From Nemertoderma westbladi (taxonomy: Eukaryota > Xenacoelomorpha > Nemertodermatida > Nemertodermatidae): DNA of 64,000 bases. Where the stretch lies: NCBI GenBank assembly GCA_032718475.1, contig JAUCBJ010004319.1, positions 1 to 64,000 on the forward strand, given 5' to 3'. Both the position numbers and the translations under genes were made by a program. Below, piece after piece: positions 56,121-64,000 of this stretch (within the stretch, counting starts at the first letter, position 1; each line of letters begins with the position of its first letter). Below the pieces are notes generated by a model that had not been told where the DNA came from, made no database searches, and was given only the letters and a program-made list of their open reading frames with translations.

Positions 56121-57757
56121 ATCTGCTATACGAGTTTATCAATATTATAATGAGTTTATATTTAGGCTAGCGGGCGTCGCTGCCTACCCCTCTCGGCCCC
56201 CGGACAGCGCAAGATCCTCAGCGCTGGTGTACTTTCGCCGATGTGCCTATCGCCAACGTCGTAGCTGCACAACGACCACAACAACCAGCAGCGAGTCACT
56301 CCACCGTCCGTCCCAAAGGCTTAGATTTACTTCAGGTTCTTACTGGAGAGTTAGGGCTACTTTCACAATTGCGACTCGCTACTGTAAACATACTTTAGTA
56401 GTAACATTCACCTATAAACGCACAAATTCCACACAACTGTCACAAACCGCACACATTCGGGCCATTTGTCCGTTAGTCAGTGCCTTCCAGAATGCCACGT
56501 TATTATTATGTATCCTTGGATACTAGCAGTGTGCTATTTATTCCCTATGCTATTCAATGGGGCAAGCCTTTATTGTTCTTTTAACTCACTTCTAATTCTA
56601 GCGTGGGTGTTGCTATGGTGACATTATGGAAAGCTAGCGGTAGAATTAGGGTAATTCTCATGCATACAGATCTGGGATGCTATTTAATAGTAATTCTTTA
56701 ATTGTCAATATCCCCTTTATACATGATTTTATGAATTTTATCGGCTATTGACTATATATTGGAGATTCTCGCACACTAATACACTTAATAGGGTGAATCT
56801 CCGCTCCCATGATCTATTAATTAATGGAATTTTGGGAATGTTATAAATTGTATAAAAATGACAATTTATCAAATTCATTAAAACATGAATTTAAATTTAT
56901 TCCCGTAAATTTTATTATTTAATATTAAATGGACACAATTTTATTCCAGAACATGTCTGGGGACTAGGATCCTTGATTCTAGGAAATTGGTCTTTTTAAG
57001 AATATCGGTAAGTGCTACGATATCTTAATAGACTAGAATTTTAAAGGATCTAAAATTTGACAGATTTTGTAAATATTAATAATTAATATTTAGGATGGGC
57101 ACCAGTTTATTCCAGAACTTGTCTGGGGACGTTAACCACTGATTCTAGAATTTTGTCTTTCAAGTATATCGGTGGGTGCCGCGATATCTTAATCGACTAG
57201 AATTACAGATGGTCAAAGGGTTTAACAGATTTATTTGCGTTGTACGCTACTGTTAAAGGGACATCACGCTACTATATGTATTATTTAATATACGGTATGA
57301 GAGCAATATCGCACGAAGCAATGTCAGTGAGAAGAGGCAAGTCGTTTCCAAGGTCTACCCAGAGCTTGGTTTAGCCGAGACACGAGGATCTGAATTTTGC
57401 ATTCCTAATACTCTACTTTACCAATAATACTTGAATATAGTAGGAGCTTTATTGTACTTTAATAAGTACGGATATTTCATCTTACTGTAGTTACGTATTT
57501 GTAATGTAATACGGACAGTAAGGAAAGAGAAAAAGAATTATTTCTCGCCGTCGCACTAAATATATAATATATAAGTAATTAAGTAATAAACGCGAATATA
57601 TATTGCACTAATCTACTAGATAATCGCTAAAATAACATTCTACTAAATAAAATTAAAGAAAACGATTATAATAAAATTACATAATAATACATACATAAAT
57701 ATAAAATAATAAAAACAAATATAAAATAATATAGTCACACACCCACTCCAGACGCTG
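56121..57757 (-). other. Non-coding part of BEL/Pao-like copy B
   Basis: No supported gene. Two diverged tandem copies of a roughly 165-bp unit (about 56935-57065 and 57100-57230; shared TTATTCCAGAAC, TGTCTGGGGAC, ATATCTTAAT and GACTAGAATT) lie here. 57540-57740 is very AT-rich. Confidence 0.5.
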
Positions 57758-58663
57758 TTACGTTGGGGAGTCCCTAGATGTTTGTTGGATTAGGGAGGTG
57801 GTCGTGGGAAGAGTATCTTGCCTTCCATAGTTTCCGGACAGTTCTCGGTCTCGTTCCAGTAAACATAAACGACCAACTGGGCGATTGAGCTGCTGTGTCT
57901 CGAAGACAATTCCAGGTTTCCTCTTCGTCCTGGAATAGTGACGATAGAAACATCGCTTCAAATACACGACGGCCTTACAAAGCCGATTCCAGGATCTATA
58001 GTGGTCCATCGCTCCCGGCAGGAGAGGTGAGAGTCCCGGCGAGACGTCTGGTGTTCCAGATCTCCAGTCTCTCTCTCTGATCTCCACAACAGATCGGTTC
58101 GCGGTGGGGGAGTTTAGATCCACAGCGTCGTCCCTGGCAATGTGTAATACAGACAGATCTATCACGGGTTTAAATAACCTTGATTTACTCGTCCGGGTTT
58201 TAGGTTTGACTTTCTCCGCTCCCTTGGCTTGTCTAATCTCAGCCGTGGTAAGATGGGGAGGCCATTCATCTTCTTTACTTAGGAAGTCGGGTCCACCTAA
58301 CCAGTCTGGAGTATCTGTCAGTTCTTGAGGAGTTGCTCCTCTGGAAGCGATGTCGGCTAGATTAATCGTCTCGGGGCAATATCTCCATTGATCTACATTA
58401 GAGTTAATATCGTCATTATCTGAGGAGTATGGTGTTCCCTCAGTTGGGTCGTCAACTTCACTGCTCTCCACTTCCCATTCACTTAATTGATATACCTGTT
58501 CTTTCGGTAATCTTTCCATAAGGGTTCTACGGGAAGGGCCAGTAAAGTACCAACCTACTCTAGTTCTTCCCGCATAGACTTGTAATGGTTGCGGTTGAGC
58601 AGGCCGTTTCTCCAATGTCTCAAGCGCTTCATGCGCATTTTGGCCGATGAGTATTTGCACCCC
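57758..58663 (-). pseudogene. BEL/Pao-like pol remnant: end of protease fused to post-RNase H segment
   Basis: The first part, VQILIGQNAHEALETL and RTRVGWYFTGP, matches the C-terminal half of the BEL/Pao aspartic-protease domain (LIG..., GW...GP). It is followed directly by INLADIASRGATPQEL and DWLGGPDFL, a block that in full BEL/Pao elements lies after reverse transcriptase and RNase H. The reverse transcriptase is therefore deleted (several hundred codons), and the integrase is missing too. The frame differs from the upstream gene; the break maps to a run of five C (plus strand 58660-58664). Confidence 0.75.
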
Positions 58664-60689
58664 CAGGGTAATCGGTGTTGAATCTAGGTATATTAAGCTG
58701 CTGGGTGGAATCGTCCTCATCCCAGTTATAAGGTTCTACTTGGCTGGTAGCGAAGTTCTTTATCGCCACCATTTTTACTGACCTTATACTATGTTCTCCT
58801 AGTTCGTCCTGGGGGGTGGACAACGCACCTACATAATAATCAGCTATTACTGTAGATTTCCAAACCTGCATAATTCCTGACATGTTTAACTTAGTTCGGA
58901 ACTTGGGTTGTCCAGCAAAGATGTCTTCGGCTAGTTCTTTGTCGATGAATGTTCCTGTGCTACCGGAGTCAAGGAGGGCGTTCACTATATAACTCCTTTT
59001 AGGTCCGTGGACCCTTAACTGCACTACTGGAAATTCTCGGATTCCTACATTGGAAGTTGGTGCTTTCCAAGATGGTTGTCGGTCAGAAGTAGTTAGGGGG
59101 AGCTCGCTGTCTGTGTCTTTTTCATACGTAAGTGCTCGATACACTGCGGTATTTATCAGGTAACAGGATTCGTTTTCATCGGAGAATTCGTCCGTATAGA
59201 ATCCTTCCATCTCAGAACCTTGGTCAGTGTCGTTCACGTCACTGAATTGGACATGTAGTTCGGAATCACTTACCTGACTCGGGCTGTTTCGTTCGAATTC
59301 AGTGTGCAACAAGATATGATGTTTTGCGCCGCACTTTGCACACCTTGCGTCGGAGTAACAGGTTCGCCTTTGGTGTCCTTGTTTGAGGCAATTATAGCAC
59401 AACCGCTTATCCCACATGACTTCCCGTCTATCCTTTAATGATTTCTTTAGGAATTCATCACACATGTTCAAACGGTGGGTCCCGTCACATAGCGCACATT
59501 TCGGTTTGATGTTACTTACCTTACTTTGGGTAACGTTGTGCACACTCGTTCTTTCCTCGGGCTTTCTTACATGAATTCTCTTAGGAGACGTAGGAGGAGT
59601 TTTTCTTACCTGTTCTCTCCTGTCATTGGTTCGAGACTTGAATTTACTTACGTCCTTAGGCGCTTTGTTGTCATAGTAAGATCTTTCAGTGTCTTTCCCG
59701 CTGTCTTCCTCTTGAGAAGCCTGGCTTTCGCCGTCGTCTGTATAACACACTGGTATTACCCTTCTCCTAGAAACGGGTTTCTCACTTACCTTATTTTCCG
59801 GTGTCTTCTCTCTGGACTGCTTTAGGAGCTGTAATTTTACCTCTCCATCTAAGAATGACATGAGATCAGCCATGGTAGGATCTCTTCGTTGTTGTTCCAT
59901 CATATATAACACTTTCTTGTCCCAGCGTGTACCTACTCCACCCTTTGGTAAAGTAGAGGCCACGGCTCCAATAACCATAGAACTCTGATATTCATGAGAC
60001 TTACCTAGCCAATCTAATTGTCTACAGATTTCCTGAATCTCATCGGAAAACTCTATTATCCCGCTGCTAATGAACTTTCGGGGCGCTACTAATTTTGCAT
60101 ACAAATATTTAGCTATGTTATTCCTATTACCATACCTGATGTTTAGTGTATCCCAAACTTGTCTTAATCCATCGGGATGTCCAATAAACTTTAACGCCAT
60201 TAACTTGGGAGATCCTTCCAAGCACTCGATGAGGAATCTAAGTTTCTCTCCGTTTGATAGCACAGAGTTCTGTATGTTATCTTTGTAATATTCATTAAAA
60301 GGTAACCATTTCATCTCATCTCCATTGAACTTGACGATCTCTCCCACCTTTACCGCTTGACGGGCTTCGGTTCTAGCCATTTGATGCGTAAAACTTTCTT
60401 GGGCCATCGTGTTATTTAATATCGAGTTATCGGTATATAAATTTCTCAGATTATTATCAAGTCTATATGGGATATCATTGTGAACAGGTTTATAATTACC
60501 CTTAATAGGGTTTACTATAGGAGTTTCCACTTCGCTAGCAGTATAGATGCGTGTAGGCTCCACACCTTGCGCATGAAATACTTCAGACCTAACAGGTTGA
60601 CACATTGTTACAGGGGGTGGTGGTATACCCTTTTGTGTATTTACTAATTTATCGCGTGCTAACGCGATACTTTGCTGCACTTCTTGCAA
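58629..60689 (-). CDS. BEL/Pao-like gag C-terminal part and aspartic protease N-part (686 codons)
   Basis: Residues about 110-260 (VKFNGDEMKWLPFNEYYKDN..., SNGEKLRFLIECLEGSPKL) fit the DUF1759 gag domain of BEL/Pao elements. Cys/His knuckles follow (CALCDGTHRLNMC, CYNCLKQGHQRRTC, CAKCGAKHHILLH, about 400-470). The aspartic protease starts at NALLDSGSTGTFIDKELAED (active-site D-S-G, about 575-595). The end of the frame overlaps the next one and reads into unrelated sequence after the C-run break. It is in the -1 frame relative to the upstream frame, as in gag-pol type organisation. There is no true start codon requirement if reached by frameshifting. Confidence 0.75.
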   Translation of the reverse strand: MQEVQQSIALARDKLVNTQKGIPPPPVTMCQPVRSEVFHAQGVEPTRIYTASEVETPIVNPIKGNYKPVHNDIPYRLDNNLRNLYTDNSILNNTMAQESFTHQMARTEARQAVKVGEIVKFNGDEMKWLPFNEYYKDNIQNSVLSNGEKLRFLIECLEGSPKLMALKFIGHPDGLRQVWDTLNIRYGNRNNIAKYLYAKLVAPRKFISSGIIEFSDEIQEICRQLDWLGKSHEYQSSMVIGAVASTLPKGGVGTRWDKKVLYMMEQQRRDPTMADLMSFLDGEVKLQLLKQSREKTPENKVSEKPVSRRRVIPVCYTDDGESQASQEEDSGKDTERSYYDNKAPKDVSKFKSRTNDRREQVRKTPPTSPKRIHVRKPEERTSVHNVTQSKVSNIKPKCALCDGTHRLNMCDEFLKKSLKDRREVMWDKRLCYNCLKQGHQRRTCYSDARCAKCGAKHHILLHTEFERNSPSQVSDSELHVQFSDVNDTDQGSEMEGFYTDEFSDENESCYLINTAVYRALTYEKDTDSELPLTTSDRQPSWKAPTSNVGIREFPVVQLRVHGPKRSYIVNALLDSGSTGTFIDKELAEDIFAGQPKFRTKLNMSGIMQVWKSTVIADYYVGALSTPQDELGEHSIRSVKMVAIKNFATSQVEPYNWDEDDSTQQLNIPRFNTDYPGGANTHRPKCA

Positions 60690-60691
60690 CT

Positions 60692-61360
60692 CTAACCTAC
60701 TCTCTCTAATTGTAATGAGCGGGAACGGTGTTCCCTCAGCTGCCCGAGCAGGAGACCCATCTCCCGTCGTCCCTCATCTACCCACTCGACCGCCGAAGCG
60801 GGAGGCGCCAACGTTGTAGCGGGCGGACGAGGGACAACGGGCGACAAATCATTAATATTTCGCTCGGAGTCCAGGACATGAACATTTTCAAGGGTGGTTC
60901 TGTGGGGCACAGGTAGCTTAGTGCTGTGCTGAGGGAATTTAGAGGTAGGTTCAGGGAGTACAGGTGTCTCTATCACCGAAGGGGTGGCTTCGAGAACAGG
61001 CCTAATTATTTCAGGCTCATCTACTATAGTAGGGAGTCTTTCTATTTTAATTATTTGGTCTGTGGGTTCTGTACTACCTAAGTTTGTGTTAGTTAGTTGC
61101 CTTCTAACAGCTGGGGGCAAATCAGGCAATTTCTGACGGTGGAATATTCTTCTACGTCTGCTTAGACGAGATCTATTTCCTCCGCCTTCAGTATCGGTGG
61201 TATCGCCTTCCTCAGATGATGTATATCGCTGTCTTTTGGGAGTAGATCGACTCATCATCTGCATTTGACTAGCTGTTAACTGTTTATTTATGCAGTCTTG
61301 ATTCTCTTGAATATTTTCCAACTCTAGTTGGGTGGTCTCTTCAGATGCTCTTCGTTCTGC
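60692..61360 (-). CDS. BEL/Pao-like gag middle part (same frame as the first ORF, after a TAA)
   Basis: In frame with the 449-codon frame above but separated from it by a single TAA (61361-61363); copy A has GAA at this place. The part encodes Arg/Ser-rich and Pro-rich low-complexity sequence (SRSTPKRQRYTSSEEGDTTD). It ends SLQLERVG at a stop that overlaps the -1 frame continuing at 60689. I treat it as the middle of one gag protein rather than an independent gene. Confidence 0.65.
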   Translation of the reverse strand, partial: AERRASEETTQLELENIQENQDCINKQLTASQMQMMSRSTPKRQRYTSSEEGDTTDTEGGGNRSRLSRRRRIFHRQKLPDLPPAVRRQLTNTNLGSTEPTDQIIKIERLPTIVDEPEIIRPVLEATPSVIETPVLPEPTSKFPQHSTKLPVPHRTTLENVHVLDSERNINDLSPVVPRPPATTLAPPASAVEWVDEGRREMGLLLGQLREHRSRSLQLERVG

Positions 61361-62710
61361 TTATGCCACTGCTCGCTTTCTTTCCGCTTCTGCCGCTTTT
61401 CTTTCTGATTCTGCCGCTGCTGCTTTTGCCTCTGCCGCTGCCACTTTTGCCTCTGCCGCTGCCTCTGCCGCTTTTCTTTCCACTTCTAACACTTTTCTTT
61501 CTGCTTCTGCCTCTGCTGCTGCCGCTGCTGCTATCTTTCTGTCTTCTATACGTTTTTTCTTTACTTGTTCTTCTTGGACTCTAGCGATGCGGAGGTGTTC
61601 ATCAAATTTAGCTTGGTTCGCAGCTCTCATATCCGCATCGATTGCGTCCAACACAAGCTTGGCTCCTTCACTATTAGGGCTAAGTCCATCCAGCCTTCTC
61701 CTCAACTCTTCATCACCTACAAAGCGTTGATAGTCTGACAGATAGATGTCAATAGCATCCCTCTTATGCGGTTTCTCTGCTGTCGCTTCGCTTTCCACTT
61801 GGGAAAAGGTAGCATCTGTTGATTCTCCATGGGTTGAGCGTTCAGCCAGCTGAGCTTTCCACTGGGCCGTTCCTTGAACCTGGAGACTCACCCGTTGGAA
61901 CCAAGTCTTTACGGCAACTTGCAACGACGTGTCTTGTCTTCTTTTTGAAGCTTCTTCAAAGGCCGATAAGATTAGTCTGATTCTTAGAATTCTTTCTCTA
62001 ACTTGATAAAGCAGCTCTCCCTGCCCTTGAGGTCCTTGGGGTTGTCGAAACAGTTGTTCCTCTAATCGCTCCATAGAGCTGAAGAATCCCTGTACGTATC
62101 CTGCTGCTGACCTCTTCCACACAGCTGGATCGATGGTTTCTTTTATTACTCCCATCCTGTGTATGTCTTCCCAGGCAGCTTCCGATAAGTCAAACGGTAC
62201 TCCGGGTCCGGGGAAGTTCCATTGCGACTCGACAATAGACTTCAGTTCTTCCCTTGTGTATCCCGCATAACTATCCTTGGTCGATCGCTTACTTCTCGCC
62301 CAATCAATCTGGTGTTCCTCCACCGCAATCAATACCCTAGTGAGTACGGCTGCAGGAAGGATGAGAAGGGGATCCGAATAAACCGCATCTACCATCTTTG
62401 CTCCGCGCTCGGGTGTCAGCTCTACAGTATCCGCACTACTGGAGCTGTCGGGCCGCTGAGAAATACGTTCTCGGCTCGAGTGTTGCTGCTGTTCCGCTGC
62501 TTCTTGGTCTCGCTTGACTTGAGCTCGAGTGCCTATGATAGACCTACGGTGTTGGACTAGCCTAGGGTCTGATATTACTACTGGAGGGATGATCTTTCTT
62601 ACAGTAGGAGGTGAGTTGAACTTCGGTCTCACACGTTCCACACTCCTATCTGGGTCACAGATGGTTGTATCTAAGAGACTGTCTGACAGGTTTTGCTTTG
62701 TATCAGACAT
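61361..62710 (-). CDS. BEL/Pao-like gag N-terminal part (449 codons, Ala/Glu-rich coiled coil)
   Basis: Starts MSDTKQNLSDSLLDTTI at 62710. Residues about 110-370 form a predominantly helical domain (for example SVYE-free helices around YAGYTREELKSIVESQWNF and LRRRLDGLSPNSEGAKL), without a family I can name. Residues about 385-449 are a heptad-like Ala/Glu/Arg coiled coil (repeated AEAERKVLEVERKAAEAAAE-type runs), which suggests oligomerisation. It ends at the TAA described above. This part is deleted in copy A. Confidence 0.65.
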   Translation of the reverse strand: MSDTKQNLSDSLLDTTICDPDRSVERVRPKFNSPPTVRKIIPPVVISDPRLVQHRRSIIGTRAQVKRDQEAAEQQQHSSRERISQRPDSSSSADTVELTPERGAKMVDAVYSDPLLILPAAVLTRVLIAVEEHQIDWARSKRSTKDSYAGYTREELKSIVESQWNFPGPGVPFDLSEAAWEDIHRMGVIKETIDPAVWKRSAAGYVQGFFSSMERLEEQLFRQPQGPQGQGELLYQVRERILRIRLILSAFEEASKRRQDTSLQVAVKTWFQRVSLQVQGTAQWKAQLAERSTHGESTDATFSQVESEATAEKPHKRDAIDIYLSDYQRFVGDEELRRRLDGLSPNSEGAKLVLDAIDADMRAANQAKFDEHLRIARVQEEQVKKKRIEDRKIAAAAAAEAEAERKVLEVERKAAEAAAEAKVAAAEAKAAAAESERKAAEAERKRAVA

Positions 62711-64000
62711 GTTTGTTTGTACAGTTGGATGCCTACTGCTGTATTACAGTTAAAGCAAGTCTAGTAATTCAGTATCAACTGTTAGCCTAGTAATTAATTA
62801 CCGATATTGTTACTCAGTATAACGTGATATATATATAATATATTAGAATACCGGTATGCTTATAGTATATATATAAGTATTATTACAGACTAGGTTTGTC
62901 ACAGAATACCGGTATATAATTTCAGCGCAAATATATATAAATATATGATAGGCCTATCGTGAATACCGGTATACAGCTTACACTTATAATGTATATATAT
63001 AAGTATAATTACAGACTAGAATTAATTACAGAATACCGGTATATAATTTAGCCTAAATTTATAGAAATAAATATAATAAGCCTATTGTAAATACCGGTAT
63101 GTCAATTATTTTAAATAATTGAATTTCTGAATTTTAGGGGTTACTTGGTTACTTTACTTTACTTTATTACCGTTATTTAAGCAGTAGTCCAACTGATATT
63201 TAGACCTAATTATTCTAAGACAGGCCTACTATTTTATAAATCGGTTTGAGTTGATTTATAATATATATACCCGTATAATGGGTTTTGTCAATATTTGAAA
63301 TAAATGTTATTATTTCTGGGAAGGAGTCACTACACAGAAGCTGTACGCTCTCAGTGAAGTGCTACTTGTTGGACACTAAAACAAATAATTCTAATTTACC
63401 TAAGTTACTTAATACTACAAATTACGTACAATTCGGGGTGAGATTACAATCTCTAAATAAACACAAAAAATTACAAGTACGAATTTTTTAGGGTAATTTT
63501 ACAAGAAGTCTACAAACCAGCCTAACAAGGGGTTAGAATATCTGGTTATTACAACGGACAGGATACTACAGTATTTGAAAATAACAAGCAGTAGTAAATA
63601 TATTGCGTTGTCCAGATAGGAAAAATACCACCGTCTGACGACTTATAGCCGTATCGCTATAAGTACTACGTTATGTATCACGGAGTGTTCCTACCTAGAA
63701 GTTAATTACCGCGGTCTACCAGAACCAACGTGCCTATTAACCACTTTACAACACAAATATACTGCCTACACACTAATTACCTTCGGAAAGCACTGTACAC
63801 TAAACCCTAAATTAGGTACAAGTACTTATACAACAAATAATCAGTAGTTAAAAATACTTGAACAGCTAAAAGAACCACGGTATCTGCCGGAGTGACCAAA
63901 GCATAAAATCTCCAGTCTTTACCTACGCCAAGCAGCCCTGATGTAGTACCGGGGTTAATTTAACTATAACGGTATGTATAACAAGCACAATTACTGTAGG
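62711..64000 (-). mobile_element. Leader of BEL/Pao-like copy B (5' LTR lies beyond the window)
   Basis: From 63688 it matches 373 onward of copy A. Between 62840 and 63110 there are two imperfect copies of a ~120-bp AT-rich block carrying AATACCGGTAT motifs. No coding region is supported. Confidence 0.6.

Noticed and set aside
61332-61730. Alanine/serine/phenylalanine-rich plus-strand frames
   Set aside because: Antisense shadow of the coiled-coil end of the gag-like gene.

Overview
The window is nuclear DNA from a multicellular animal. It has GT-AG introns, one split gene of the animal Nance-Horan syndrome (NHS)/GUK-holder family, LTR and non-LTR retroelements, tRNA-derived SINEs, a hAT-type DNA transposon and many satellite-like arrays. 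The DNA is AT-rich and crowded with repeats. I cannot name the species; a marine invertebrate is a guess from the repeat content.

Host gene. Nine exons on the + strand (14595-53399) join in consistent phase into 531 codons plus 2 nt of an NHS-like protein. It starts with a WAVE-homology-type N-terminus and carries an LPTPEE block followed by a basic segment. The remaining 3' exons lie beyond the window. Introns of up to about 16 kb hold most of the repeats.

Most unusual feature. Exon 7 ends at 36393. The intron then begins with about 205 tandem copies of a 43-44 bp unit (36394-45436). Each unit carries a 5' splice site (AG/GTGAGT), and a unit-zero copy forms the last 43 coding bases of exon 7. 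Any donor other than the first would put a TGA in frame immediately.

Mobile DNA from left to right. (i) 1-2439: the 5' part of a minus-strand BEL/Pao-like LTR element. (ii) 5678-13755: an 8 kb foldback structure with long inverted arms built from a 21-bp repeat. It contains a TA-target insertion (6058-7137), proven by the empty site in the other arm, and small elements ending in poly-G/poly-C. (iii) 20008-28610: a second foldback-like element with 19-bp terminal repeats and a 75/85-bp array. It is interrupted by a complete hAT-like transposon (20768-25706) with 300-bp inverted repeats, a perfect 8-bp target duplication and an uninterrupted transposase gene. Inside the hAT lies a row of nine CTCF-like motifs about 146 bp apart. 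(iv) 28800-29230: the 3' end of a LINE. (v) 30683-32331: an inverted-repeat element and a SINE. (vi) 53538-64000: a second BEL/Pao-like copy with a 3' LTR. Its gag and protease regions are recognisable, reverse transcriptase and integrase are missing, and a block of decayed unidentified reading frames sits in the env position.

The BEL copies and foldbacks contribute nothing evident to the NHS gene except intron length. The splice-donor array is the repeat most likely to affect its expression.
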